This document shows positions 24,804-33,896 of a DNA stretch of 64,000 nucleotides, piece after piece (position 1 is the first letter of the stretch; every line of letters begins with the position of its first letter). A program made the position numbers and the translations under genes. This DNA comes from Polaromonas sp. JS666. Its GTDB lineage: Bacteria; Pseudomonadota; Gammaproteobacteria; Burkholderiales; Burkholderiaceae_C. A model generated the notes under the pieces. The model searched no databases. It was given only the letters and a program-made list of their open reading frames with translations, and was not told the origin of the DNA. Location of the stretch: the NCBI RefSeq assembly GCF_000013865.1, contig NC_007948.1:620001-684000 (forward strand), given 5' to 3'.

Positions 24804-25736
24804 ATGGAACTGCGCCAACTGCGTTACCTGGTCCGGGTGATCGAGCTGGGCAGCATCAGCCGCGCCGCACTGGATATGGACCTCGTGCAATCGGCCTTGA
24901 GCCAGCAGATCAGCCGGCTGGAGAGCGAGCTCTCCACCCGTTTGCTCCAGCGCAGCCCCAAGGGCGTGACCCCGACCGAGGCCGGCATGGCGTTTTTCCG
25001 CGAGGCGCAACTGGTGCTGCGCCACGCCGAGCAGGCGGCGCGCGCGGCGCAGCAGTCGCGCCTGTCGGGCAGTGTCAGCGTGGGCATGGCGCCCACCACG
25101 GCAGCCGTGCTGGGGCTGCCGCTGCTTCGCGCCATGCGTGAACGTTACCCAGATGTGCGCCTGCACATGGTGGAAAGCCTGTCGGGCCATCTCACCACCA
25201 TGCTCAATGCCCGTCAGCTGGACCTGGCCATGCTGTTCAACACCCAGGCGGGGCGCCGCTGGAGCGTGATGCCCCTGCTCGAGGAAAAGCTGTTCCTGAT
25301 CCGGTCACGCCGCACGCTGGCGGGCCAACCCGCCGACCGCATCCGTGTCGCGCAGCTGGCGGGCCTGCCGCTGATACTGCCCACCGGCACGCACGGCTTG
25401 CGCAGCACGATCGAAAGCGCCTTTGCCCGGGCCAAATGCAAGCCCACGCTGGTGGCCGAAATCGACTCACTGGCCATGTTGATGGATGCGGTTGACAGCG
25501 GCCTCGGCTGCACGCTGCAGCCCTGGGCCGCGGTGAGCCGGTTCAGCGATGCGGCGCAGCGCTTTCATCTGGCGCAAATCACCGACACGCTGGCACGCCG
25601 CGTCAATTCACTGTGCAGCCTGTCGGACGACGAACTCTCGCCCGCCGCCCTGGCTGCGCGCGTGGTGCTGGCCGATTGCGCGACCGAGGCCGTGCGCTCC
25701 GGCCGCTGGCTGGGTGCCCGGCTGGTGGACGCCTGA
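24804..25736 (+). CDS. tcuR: LysR-type regulator, TcuR-like
   Basis: The 310-residue protein has the LysR winged helix (MELRQLRYLVRVIELGSISRAALDMDLVQSALSQQISRLESELS) and an effector domain with SVSVGMAPTTAAVLGLPLL and GLPLILPTGTHGLRSTIE. The position directly upstream of tctC-tcuA-tcuB on the same strand parallels TcuR of Salmonella, which activates the tcuABC genes for tricarballylate use; the symbol rests on that context rather than on sequence alone. A GGAG ribosome site precedes the ATG. A palindromic element occupies the region just upstream. 218 bp separate it from tctC. Confidence 0.75.
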   Translation: MELRQLRYLVRVIELGSISRAALDMDLVQSALSQQISRLESELSTRLLQRSPKGVTPTEAGMAFFREAQLVLRHAEQAARAAQQSRLSGSVSVGMAPTTAAVLGLPLLRAMRERYPDVRLHMVESLSGHLTTMLNARQLDLAMLFNTQAGRRWSVMPLLEEKLFLIRSRRTLAGQPADRIRVAQLAGLPLILPTGTHGLRSTIESAFARAKCKPTLVAEIDSLAMLMDAVDSGLGCTLQPWAAVSRFSDAAQRFHLAQITDTLARRVNSLCSLSDDELSPAALAARVVLADCATEAVRSGRWLGARLVDA

Positions 25737-25954
25737 GGCCATCCCAGGTCTTGGCCATCACGGTTTGTGATGCCCCCATGCCGCCGACCCGCTAGGCGTG
25801 CCGGTGTTTTGGGGCTAAATTCCAGCGTGGCTGACAAACCGGCCGGTTGATCAACGCCGGCGCTCCCGGCGTCACGGGTGCCCCAGGTGTCACAGGCGTC
25901 ATTTCCTGATGACGTTCGCCGCGCTTCAGCTTCAATTACTACAAGGAGACCGTC

Positions 25955-26947
25955 ATGATGAGCCCTTCAATTTCCCGGCGTATGCTGTTGCAGGTCGCTG
26001 GCCTTGGCGCCTCGGCGCTGGCCTTGCCGCATGCACTGGGGCAGTCGACATGGCCGTCGCGGCCGGTTCGCTTTGTGGTGCCGTTTGCACCGGGGGGCAC
26101 CTCCGAAATCGTCGCGCGCTCGGTGGCCGCCGAGCTCAGCAAGCAGCTTGGGCAAAGTGTCTATGTCGAAAACAAGCCGGGCGGGGCGGGCACGGTGGCG
26201 ATGCAGGAGGTGGCCAAGTCCCCGGCCGACGGGCACACCATCATCCTCGGGCATGTGGGCACGCTGGCCGTCAATCCCTACATGCTGAAAAACCAGCCCT
26301 ATGACGTGAACAAGGATTTCATTCCGGTGACCCTGCTGGCCAAGGTGCCCAATGTCTTTGTGATCCACCCGGATGTACCGGCCAAGAATTTCCAGGAGTT
26401 TGTCGCCTATGTGAAGAAAAACCCGGGCCAACTCAACTATGGCTCGGCCGGCAATGCCAGCGCCGGGCATCTGGCCATGGAGTATCTGAAGCTGGTCACC
26501 GGCATGTTCATCACGCACATTCCTTACCGCGGCACCGGCCCGCAGCTGACCGATCTGATTTCGGGCCGTACCCAGGCCTCGTCAGCCGGCCTGCCGGCCC
26601 TGAGCGCGCACATCAAGAGCGGCAAATTGCGCGCTATCGCGGTGGGCACCGCGCAGCGTATTTCCGGCCTGCCCGATGTGCCCACCGTGGCCGAGATGGG
26701 CTTCAAGAACTTTGAGACCTCGCAGTGGTACGGCATTCTGGCGCCGGCCGGCACGCCCGCGGACGTCGTCAGGCATCTGCAGGAAGAGTCGCTGAAGGCG
26801 CTCAAGTCCTCGGCCGTCACCGCCCGCTTCGCCACCGACAATGCGGTCGGCGGCGGCGGGCCGTCCAGCGAATTTGCCGCGTTTATCGCGAGCGAACAAA
26901 AGATCTGGAGCGATATCGTCAAGCGCGCCGGCATCCATGCTGATTAA
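25955..26947 (+). CDS. Tripartite tricarboxylate transporter receptor (Bug/TctC) of the tcu cluster
   Basis: The 330-residue receptor has a signal peptide (MSPSISRRMLLQVAGLGASALALPHALGQ), then WPSRPVRFVVPFAPGGTSEIVARSVAAELS and GAGTVAMQEVAKSPADGHTIILG, both Bug hallmarks, and NYGSAGNASAGHLAMEYL. It is likely the periplasmic receptor for a tricarboxylate such as tricarballylate or citrate, given the dehydrogenase genes that follow and overlap it by 11 bp. No TctA/TctB genes are present here, so the receptor would need a permease elsewhere. An AAGGAG ribosome site precedes the start. Confidence 0.9.
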   Translation: MMSPSISRRMLLQVAGLGASALALPHALGQSTWPSRPVRFVVPFAPGGTSEIVARSVAAELSKQLGQSVYVENKPGGAGTVAMQEVAKSPADGHTIILGHVGTLAVNPYMLKNQPYDVNKDFIPVTLLAKVPNVFVIHPDVPAKNFQEFVAYVKKNPGQLNYGSAGNASAGHLAMEYLKLVTGMFITHIPYRGTGPQLTDLISGRTQASSAGLPALSAHIKSGKLRAIAVGTAQRISGLPDVPTVAEMGFKNFETSQWYGILAPAGTPADVVRHLQEESLKALKSSAVTARFATDNAVGGGGPSSEFAAFIASEQKIWSDIVKRAGIHAD

Positions 26948-28376
26948 ACGTCAAAGGGAGTCGCAAGAGACGCTGGATGTCCTGGTGATTGGCGGGGGCA
27001 ATGCCGCGCTGTGCGCCGCGTTGATGGCGCGGGAGGCCGGCGCCAGCGTGCTGGTGCTGGAGTCGGCGCCGCGCGAGTGGCGTGGCGGCAATTCCAGCCA
27101 CACGCGCAACCTGCGCTGCATGCATGAGTCGCCGCAGGACGTGCTGACAGACGCCTACCCCGAAGAAGAGTACTGGCAAGACCTGCTCAAGGTCACAGGA
27201 GGGCAGACCAACGAGCAGCTGGCGCGCCTGGCGATACGCGAATCGTCGCGCTGCCGCGACTGGATGCGCCGGCACGGGGTGCGCTTTCAGCCTTCGTTGT
27301 CGGGCACGCTGCACCTGTCGCGCACCAATGCCTTTTTCATGGGCGGCGGCAAGGCCTTGATGAACGCCTACTACCGCAGTGCCGGGCGCCTCGGTGTACA
27401 GGTCCGCTACGACGCGCCCGCCGATCGCCTGGAGCTGCGCGATGGCCGCTTCGTGGCCGCGCACTGCGGCGCCGAGCGGATTGAGGCCCGCGCCTGCGTG
27501 GTGGCCAGTGGCGGCTTCGAGTCCAACCGGGAGTGGCTGCGCGAAGCCTGGGGCCAGAATGAAGCGGGCGAGTGGCCGGCCGACAACTTTGCCATCCGCG
27601 GCACGCGCTTTAACCAGGGCGTGCTGCTGCGCGACCTGATGGCCCAGGGGGCGGACACCATTGGCGATCCGACGCAAAGCCACTCGGTCGCCATTGACGC
27701 GCGCGCACCGCTGTACGACGGCGGCATCTGCACCCGCGTCGACTGTGTGTCGCTCGGTGTGGTGGTCAACAAACACGCCCAGCGTTTTTACGACGAGGGC
27801 GAGGACTTCTGGCCCAAGCGCTACGCCATCTGGGGCCGGCTGGTGGCGATGCAGCCCGGGCAGCTGGCTTACTCGGTGATCGACGCCAAGGCCGTGGGCC
27901 GCTTCATGCCGCCGGTGTTCCCCGGCGAAAAAGCCGATTCATTGGAGCAACTGGCGCGCCAGCTGGGCCTGGAGGTGCAGGCGTTTATGCGCACGGTGAA
28001 TGACTACAACGCGGCCTGCCACGTTGGCAGCTTCGACCATGCCGTGCTCGACGATTGCCATACCGAAGGCTTGTCCCCGGCCAAGACCCATTGGGCCCGG
28101 CCCCTGGATACGGCCCCGTTTTACGGCTATGCGCTCAAGCCCGGCATCACCTTCACCTACCTGGGCATGAAGGTCAACGAACAGGCTGCCGTGCACTTTG
28201 GCGGCCAGCCCAGTCCCAACCTGTTTGCCGCCGGTGAAATCATGGCCGGCAACGTGCTGGGCAAGGGCTACACCGCCGGCGTCGGCATGACCATAGGCAC
28301 AGCGTTTGGCCGGATTGCCGGCACCCAGGCCGCCCGTGCGGCGCTGAACCACGGAGCGCGACATGCAGCAGCTTGA
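26937..28376 (+). CDS. tcuA: FAD-dependent tricarballylate dehydrogenase-like, TcuA
   Basis: The 479-residue flavoprotein begins at the ATG at 26937, which overlaps the end of the receptor gene. [30 protein letters not shown] is the FAD-binding Rossmann motif; [33 protein letters not shown] and [19 protein letters not shown] are typical of TcuA, and the fumarate-reductase-like C-terminus ends with [41 protein letters not shown]. In Salmonella TcuA oxidises tricarballylate to cis-aconitate, with TcuB passing on the electrons. It overlaps tcuB by 14 bp. The substrate in this organism is inferred. Confidence 0.9.
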   Translation: MLIKRQRESQETLDVLVIGGGNAALCAALMAREAGASVLVLESAPREWRGGNSSHTRNLRCMHESPQDVLTDAYPEEEYWQDLLKVTGGQTNEQLARLAIRESSRCRDWMRRHGVRFQPSLSGTLHLSRTNAFFMGGGKALMNAYYRSAGRLGVQVRYDAPADRLELRDGRFVAAHCGAERIEARACVVASGGFESNREWLREAWGQNEAGEWPADNFAIRGTRFNQGVLLRDLMAQGADTIGDPTQSHSVAIDARAPLYDGGICTRVDCVSLGVVVNKHAQRFYDEGEDFWPKRYAIWGRLVAMQPGQLAYSVIDAKAVGRFMPPVFPGEKADSLEQLARQLGLEVQAFMRTVNDYNAACHVGSFDHAVLDDCHTEGLSPAKTHWARPLDTAPFYGYALKPGITFTYLGMKVNEQAAVHFGGQPSPNLFAAGEIMAGNVLGKGYTAGVGMTIGTAFGRIAGTQAARAALNHGARHAAA

Positions 28377-29550
28377 AGCCCTGACCCGCGAAGCGTGCGC
28401 GCTGGCGGTCGGTGACCTGCCATTGACCCCTGTCGAGGCCGAAGTCGGTCGGCAAATGCAGATCTGCAACGCCTGCCGCTACTGCGAAGGTTTTTGCGCG
28501 GTGTTCCCGGCCATGACACGCCGGCTGGAGTTTGGCAAGGCCGACATCCACTACCTGGCCAACCTCTGCCACAACTGCGGCGCCTGCCTGCACGCCTGCC
28601 AGTACGCGCCGCCGCACGAGTTTGCCGTCAACGTGCCGCAGGCCATGGCGCAGGTGCGCGCCCAGACCTATGCCGACTACGCCTGGCCGCCGGCCCTGGG
28701 CGCCCTGTACAAGCGCAACGGCCTGACGCTGGCATTGGCGCTGGCCACCGGACTGGCACTGTTCCTGGTGCTCGCCCTGGTGATGAAGGGCACGCTGCTG
28801 CATGAACCGCTGGCGGGCAACTTCTACGCGATCTTCCCGCACAAGCTGCTGGTCTCCATGTTCGCGCCGATCTTCCTGTTTGCCGCGCTGGCGCTGGGTT
28901 TGGGCGTGCGCAGGTTCTGGCGCGATGTGTCGCCGGGCGACGCATCGGGGGCCACCGCGGTTGATGCCATGACGCGGGAAGCGGCAGTCGAGGCCGCCAC
29001 GGATGCACTGCGCCTGAAGTACCTCGACGGCGGGCATGGCGAAGGCTGCAATGAAACAGACGATGCCTTCACCTTGTGGCGCCGGCGTTTTCACCACCTC
29101 ACGTTTTACGGTTTCATGCTGTGTTTTGCAGCCACCTGCGTGGCCACGCTTTACCACTACCTGTTGGGCCTGCAGGCGCCTTATGCGCTGAACAGCCTGC
29201 CGGTATTGCTGGGGACAGTGGGGGGCGTGGGCCTGCTGCTGGGTCCGGCGGGTTTGTTGTGGCTCAACCTGCGGCGCCACCCGATGCACGGCGATGGCGC
29301 CCAGAAGCCGATGGACCGCGGCTTCATCGCCCTGCTGTTTCTCACCAGCCTGACCGGCCTGGCCCTGCTGGCCTGGCGCGATACATCGGCCATGGCCCTG
29401 CTGCTGGCGGTTCACCTGGGCGCGGTGATGGCCCTGTTTGCCACCCTGCCGTACGGAAAATTTGCGCATGGGGTGTACCGCTGTGCCGCCCTGCTGAAGT
29501 GGGCGACGGAAAAACGCCTGCCGACCGGGCTGCGGCTCGGCGAAGACTGA
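28363..29550 (+). CDS. tcuB: TcuB-like membrane iron-sulfur protein
   Basis: The 395-residue protein has two [4Fe-4S]-type cysteine clusters near the N-terminus ([19 protein letters not shown] and [21 protein letters not shown]) followed by about six membrane segments with conserved histidines ([18 protein letters not shown] [21 protein letters not shown]). This matches TcuB/CitB, which reoxidises TcuA and passes electrons to the quinone pool. It is last of the tcu genes. Immediately after its stop begins a long palindrome that may terminate the transcript. Confidence 0.92.
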   Translation: MQQLEALTREACALAVGDLPLTPVEAEVGRQMQICNACRYCEGFCAVFPAMTRRLEFGKADIHYLANLCHNCGACLHACQYAPPHEFAVNVPQAMAQVRAQTYADYAWPPALGALYKRNGLTLALALATGLALFLVLALVMKGTLLHEPLAGNFYAIFPHKLLVSMFAPIFLFAALALGLGVRRFWRDVSPGDASGATAVDAMTREAAVEAATDALRLKYLDGGHGEGCNETDDAFTLWRRRFHHLTFYGFMLCFAATCVATLYHYLLGLQAPYALNSLPVLLGTVGGVGLLLGPAGLLWLNLRRHPMHGDGAQKPMDRGFIALLFLTSLTGLALLAWRDTSAMALLLAVHLGAVMALFATLPYGKFAHGVYRCAALLKWATEKRLPTGLRLGED

Positions 29551-29709
29551 GAGGCTGAGAGTCTTTTGTTCCTACCCGCTTATCACGCCAAAACGCACCC
29601 ACTCGTCGTTGCAAATGCGCGCCATAGCCCAAGCTATGGCTGTGCTTTGCGCCTCGATTGGGCACGTTTTGACGCGCTACTCGGGCACGACCAAAAAACT
29701 CTCAGCCTC
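29551..29709. repeat. 159-bp imperfect palindrome after tcuB
   Basis: Outer arms GAGGCTGAGAGT (29551-29562) and ACTCTCAGCCTC (29698-29709) pair perfectly, the centre is GCCATAGC-CCAA-GCTATGGC (29621-29640), and the two centres of symmetry coincide at 29630. The arms between them are related but diverged. It directly follows the tcuB stop codon and could act as a terminator for both neighbouring directions or be a remnant of a small mobile element. It has no gene. Confidence 0.8.
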
Positions 29710-29772
29710 TGAGCGCCCCATCAACGAAACGGCAGTTTGGATGGACGGGGGATGCGGGATATAGTCCAGCCC

Positions 29773-30978
29773 ATGACTGATGCCGTTCCCCGTCATGTGC
29801 TGCCCGTGCTGGTGCTGGCGCAGTTTGCCGGCACCTCGCTGTGGTTTGCGGTCAATGCGGTGATGCCCGACCTGCAGCGTGAACTCGGCTGGCCGGCATC
29901 CGCCGTCGGCACCCTGACCTCGTCCCTGCAGCTCGGTTTTATTGTGGGTACGCTGGTTTTTGCCGTGCTGGCCGTCGCCGACCGCTTTCCGGCCCGGCGG
30001 GTCTTTCTGGTGTGCTCACTGTCCGGTGCCCTCTGCACCGTGGGTGCCTGGTGGATGGTGCGCGAGTTCACGGCCCTGCTGGTCTGGCGAACGGCGACCG
30101 GGTTTTTTCTGGCGGGCATTTACCCGGTGGGGATGAAGATCGCCGCGCAGTGGTACACCCGGGGTCTGGGTGGGGCGCTGGGCCTGCTCATTGGCGCGCT
30201 GGTGCTCGGCTCCGCCAGCGCCCATGCGCTGCGTGGGCTGAGCGGTGAATTGCCCTGGCCCAGCGTCATGCTGGGTGTCGCTGCTTTGGCCGCTACCGGC
30301 GGTGTGCTGCTGTACGGCCTGTTGCCCGAGCCGCCTGCGGGCCCAGTGCGGCGCAGCACACTGGAATGGCGCGCGTTGGCCACGCTGTGGACCGACTGGC
30401 GCGTGCGGTCCTCGGTGCTGGGCTATTTTGGCCACATGTGGGAGCTCTACACCATGTGGGTACTGGTGCCCCTGATTCTGGCCAGCCGGCTCAACGGCGC
30501 GGCGCTGTCGCTGGCTGCGTTTGGCGTCGTGGGTGCCGGTGCCATCGGTTGCATGGGTGGCGGATGGGTCGCACAAAGAGTCGGCAGTGCGCGGGTCGCG
30601 TGCGGCCAACTGGCGGTCAGCGGCCTGTGCTGCCTGCTTGCGCCCTGGCTGTTTGACGCGCCGGCCGTATGGTTCGCGCTGTGGCTGCTGGTGTGGGGCA
30701 TCACCGTGGCGGGAGACTCGCCGCAGTTTTCCGCGCTCACCGCCAGCAATGCGCCGCGCCAGGCGGTGGGCAGCGTCCTGACGCTGACCAACAGCATAGG
30801 CTTTGCGATTTCCATCGTCAGCATCGAGCTGTTCACCGGCCTGTCGCAGCGGCATGCGCTGGCATCGCTGCTGCCCTGGCTGGGCCTGGGGCCGGTGCTG
30901 GGCCTGCTGGCCATGCGACCCCTGTTGCGCCGGCAGCCGGTTCCCGTTACTGAAACGCCACCTCGGCAAAGCTCCTGA
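29773..30978 (+). CDS. Major facilitator superfamily transporter
   Basis: The 401-residue protein, starting at 29773, has about 12 membrane segments with the MFS halves: PVLVLAQFAGTSLWFAVNAVMPDLQRELGWPASAVGTLTSSLQLGFIVGTLVF and FPARRVFLVCSLSGALCTVG (motif A-like), then VRSSVLGYFGHMWELYTMWVLVPL in the second half. The N-terminal pattern resembles CynX/NimT-type transporters (cyanate/nitroimidazole group). Its 3' end overlaps the convergent amn gene by 32 bp. Substrate unknown. Confidence 0.9.
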   Translation: MTDAVPRHVLPVLVLAQFAGTSLWFAVNAVMPDLQRELGWPASAVGTLTSSLQLGFIVGTLVFAVLAVADRFPARRVFLVCSLSGALCTVGAWWMVREFTALLVWRTATGFFLAGIYPVGMKIAAQWYTRGLGGALGLLIGALVLGSASAHALRGLSGELPWPSVMLGVAALAATGGVLLYGLLPEPPAGPVRRSTLEWRALATLWTDWRVRSSVLGYFGHMWELYTMWVLVPLILASRLNGAALSLAAFGVVGAGAIGCMGGGWVAQRVGSARVACGQLAVSGLCCLLAPWLFDAPAVWFALWLLVWGITVAGDSPQFSALTASNAPRQAVGSVLTLTNSIGFAISIVSIELFTGLSQRHALASLLPWLGLGPVLGLLAMRPLLRRQPVPVTETPPRQSS

Positions 30979-32443
30979 GCTTGCGGCTGTGCAGCTGGTC
31001 GATGCCTTCGCCGCGCAGCAGTTCCACCGCGCGGATGCCGATGCGCAGGTGCTGATCGACCCGCTCGCGGTAAAAGTGGTTGGCCATGCCGGGCAGTTTG
31101 ATCTCGCCGTGTAGCGGCTTGTCGCTCACGCACAGCAGGGTGCCATAAGGGACGCGAAAGCGGAAGCCGTTCGCGGCAATCGTGGCGCTTTCCATGTCAA
31201 GCGCAATGGCCCGGCTCTGGCTGAAGCGGCGCTGCGGCTGGTTGGCTGGCAGCAGCTCCCAGTTGCGGTTGTCGGTCGAGGCCACGGTACCGGTGCGCAT
31301 GATGCTTTTGAGCGCCGAGCCCTTGACTTGGGTCACGTCGGCCACGGCGCGCTCCAGCGCGACCTGGATTTCGGCCAGCGCCGGGATCGGCACCCACAGC
31401 GGCAGCTCTTCGTCCAGCACATGGTCTTCGCGCACATAGCCATGGGCCAGCACGTAGTCGCCCAGCTGCTGGCTGTTGCGCAGGCCCGCGCAGTGGCCCA
31501 GCATGATCCAGGTGTGAGGTCGCAGCACGGCAATGTGGTCGGTGATGGTCTTGGCGTTGGCCGGGCCCACGCCGATGTTGACCATGGTGATGCCGCTGCG
31601 GTCGGCGCGCATCAGGTGGTAGCCCGGCATTTGCGGCAGCCGGGGCGGTGGTGTTCCCAGCGCGTCACCTGCTTCAACGGGCAGGCCGGTGCGGCGCGTC
31701 ACCACATTGCCGGGCTCGACAAAGGCGATGTACTCGCTGTCGGGCTTGGCCATCTCTTCGTGGCCAAGCCGAACGAACTCGTCAATGTAGAACTGGTAAT
31801 TGGTGAACAGCACAAAGTTCTGGAACCAGTCGGGCGATGTGCCGGTGTAGTGGCGCAGCCGCTGCAAGGAGTAATCGACCCGGGCCGCCGTGAACAGCGA
31901 CAAGGGCTGGGGTTCGCCAGGCTTGGGCTCGTGCGTCCCATTGGCAATGCCGTCATCCATCGCCGCCAGATCGGGCAGGTCAAACACATCGCGCATCAGC
32001 ATGCGGCGCGCCACGCTCAGGTTGCCTTCGATGTGGTCGTGTTCGGCAAACGAAAAATGCACCGGAATCGGCTGCGTGCTGGTGCCTATTTCCAGCTCGA
32101 CCCGGTGGTTTTGCAGCAGCAGGCGGAACTGCTCCAGGTAGTAGTCGCCATAGAGGTCGGGGCGTGTCAGCGTGGTTTCAAAACGGCCGGGGCCGGCGAC
32201 AAAACCGTAACTCAGCCGGGCGCTGTCGGGGGCGGCCGGGGTGCGCGCCACCGTGTCGGTGTGGACGCGCACAAAGGGGTAGCAGGCGCGCACATGGCCG
32301 GGCAGCGTTTCACCGGCCACATAGCGCTGCATGGCATCGCGCAGGTGCGCAATCTGCTGGTCGTAGATGGCACACACCTGCGCCAGCGCGGCAGCGGGGT
32401 CGGAGTAGCGGGTCGGGGCAATGAAGGGGGGCAGGTAGGGCAT
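30947..32443 (-). CDS. amn: AMP nucleosidase
   Basis: The 498-residue protein matches AMP nucleosidase: an N-terminal AMP-nucleosidase domain (YPFVRVHTDTVAR, LSYGFVAGPGRFETTLTRPDLYGDYYLEQFRLLLQNH) and a C-terminal purine-nucleoside-phosphorylase-like domain (ITMVNIGVGPANAKTITDHIAVLRPHTWIMLGHCAGLRNSQQLGDYVLAHGYVREDHVLDEELPLWVPIPALAEIQ). It hydrolyses AMP to adenine and ribose 5-phosphate, controlling adenylate pools. Length (about 484 in Escherichia coli) fits. It stands divergent from no close gene and is followed on its strand by nothing before the MFS gene. Confidence 0.96.
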   Translation of the reverse strand: MPYLPPFIAPTRYSDPAAALAQVCAIYDQQIAHLRDAMQRYVAGETLPGHVRACYPFVRVHTDTVARTPAAPDSARLSYGFVAGPGRFETTLTRPDLYGDYYLEQFRLLLQNHRVELEIGTSTQPIPVHFSFAEHDHIEGNLSVARRMLMRDVFDLPDLAAMDDGIANGTHEPKPGEPQPLSLFTAARVDYSLQRLRHYTGTSPDWFQNFVLFTNYQFYIDEFVRLGHEEMAKPDSEYIAFVEPGNVVTRRTGLPVEAGDALGTPPPRLPQMPGYHLMRADRSGITMVNIGVGPANAKTITDHIAVLRPHTWIMLGHCAGLRNSQQLGDYVLAHGYVREDHVLDEELPLWVPIPALAEIQVALERAVADVTQVKGSALKSIMRTGTVASTDNRNWELLPANQPQRRFSQSRAIALDMESATIAANGFRFRVPYGTLLCVSDKPLHGEIKLPGMANHFYRERVDQHLRIGIRAVELLRGEGIDQLHSRKLRSFAEVAFQ

Positions 32444-32494
32444 GGCGGGGGATTCTTGATTTCATTCCATCATAGAGCTATCGCCCGCAGGCTC

Positions 32495-33874
32495 TCAGGC
32501 CTTGACCGGCTCCCGCATGGTCACAAACTCTTCGGCGGCCGTCGGGTGGATGCCAATGGTGCTGTCAAACACGGCCTTGGTGGCCCCGGCCTTCATGGCC
32601 ACGGCAAAGCCCTGCACGATCTCGCCTGCGTCCGGTCCCACCATGTGCAGGCCCACCACGCGGTCGGTGGCATCTTCAACCAGCAGCTTCATCAGTGTGC
32701 GCTCGGTGCTGCCGCTCAAGGTATGTTTGAGCGCCTTGAAATCGGTGCGGTACACACGGATGGCGCCGAATTGTTCGCGGGCATCGGCTTCCGAATACCC
32801 GACCGTCCCGATATTGGGATGGGTGAACACGGCGGTGGGAACGAAGTCGTAGCTCATGCCCCTGGGCTTCTTGCCGTCGGTCGGGCCAAACAGATGGTCC
32901 ACCACCACCATCGCCTCGCCCAGCGCCACGGGCGTCAGCTGCAGGCGCGCGGTCACGTCCCCGAGCGCGTAGATGGACGGCACGGAGGTCTGGTACTGCG
33001 CATTCACCTGGATCGCGCCCACCCTGTTCACCGCCACACCCACGGTTTCCAGCCCGATCCCGCTGGCATTGGGCACGCGGCCGGTGGCATACAGCACGCT
33101 GTCCACCAGGAAGCTGGCCGGCTTGTCCTGCGAGTCTTTCACCTCCACCTGCAGCCCGTCGTCTGTTTTGGTGATGGCGCTGATATGCGTGCCCAGTTGC
33201 AGATTGATGCCGGTTTTGCTCATTTCCCCGGCAATGAAGCGGCGCACGTCGTCGTCAAAGCCCGTCAGAAGCTTGTCTCGGCGATGGACCTGGGTGACCT
33301 GGGAGCCCAGGCCGTTGAAGATCGAGGCGAACTCGCAGGCGATATAACCGCCGCCCACCACCAGCAGGCGCTTGGGGAAGGGGCTGAGGTCGAACATCTG
33401 GTCGGAGGTCACCACATGCTCACGGCCGGTGATGGCGGGCACGGTGGGGGTGCCGCCGGTCGAGACCAGGACGTTTTTGGCCGTGAATCGCCTGCCGTCG
33501 ACTTCCACTGTGTGCGCATCCAGCAGGCGGGCCCAGCCCTCGATGATGGTCACTTCGGCGCTCGTGAGCAGCTGCACATAGACGCCGTTGAGCCGTGAAA
33601 TCTCGCGGGCCCGGTTGGCCTTGAGGAGGTCCCAGTCGAAGGTGGGGGCCTCGCCGACCCAGCCAAAGCCATGCGACTCTTCAAAACTGTCGCCGTAATG
33701 GGCGGCGTAGCTGTAGAGCTTTTTCGGGATGCAGCCCACATTTACGCAGGTGCCGCCCATGGCGGCGACTTCGGCCAGCGCCACGCGGGCACCGCGCTGT
33801 GCCGACATGCGGGCGGCGCGCACGCCGCCGCTGCCGCCGCCGATGACGAAAAGGTCAAAATCAAAAGTTTGCAT
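32495..33874 (-). CDS. gor: Glutathione-disulfide reductase
   Basis: The 459-residue FAD enzyme has the N-terminal FAD loop (FDLFVIGGGSGGVRAARMSAQRG), redox disulfide Cys43-Cys48 (GTCVNVGCIPKKLY), the NAD(P)-binding loop (LLVVGGGYIACEFASIFNGLG) with RR nearby (VHRRDKLL), indicating NADPH, and the C-terminal catalytic His-Glu (GIHPTAAEEFVTMREP). It keeps glutathione reduced in the cytosol. The nearest neighbour on the left, amn, is on the same strand 51 bp downstream. A LysR gene starts on the same strand upstream. The assignment as Gor rather than another disulfide reductase rests on the GGTCVNVGCIPKKLY and NADPH motifs. Confidence 0.95.
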   Translation of the reverse strand: MQTFDFDLFVIGGGSGGVRAARMSAQRGARVALAEVAAMGGTCVNVGCIPKKLYSYAAHYGDSFEESHGFGWVGEAPTFDWDLLKANRAREISRLNGVYVQLLTSAEVTIIEGWARLLDAHTVEVDGRRFTAKNVLVSTGGTPTVPAITGREHVVTSDQMFDLSPFPKRLLVVGGGYIACEFASIFNGLGSQVTQVHRRDKLLTGFDDDVRRFIAGEMSKTGINLQLGTHISAITKTDDGLQVEVKDSQDKPASFLVDSVLYATGRVPNASGIGLETVGVAVNRVGAIQVNAQYQTSVPSIYALGDVTARLQLTPVALGEAMVVVDHLFGPTDGKKPRGMSYDFVPTAVFTHPNIGTVGYSEADAREQFGAIRVYRTDFKALKHTLSGSTERTLMKLLVEDATDRVVGLHMVGPDAGEIVQGFAVAMKAGATKAVFDSTIGIHPTAAEEFVTMREPVKA

Positions 33875-33896
33875 GCGCTCTTTCCTTTTTCAGTCT

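Noticed and set aside
31328..33598. A 756-codon open frame on the plus strand opposite amn and gor
   Set aside because: It spans two well-supported minus-strand genes, is rich in His, Gln and Arg as expected for reverse frames of GC-rich genes, and has no domain.
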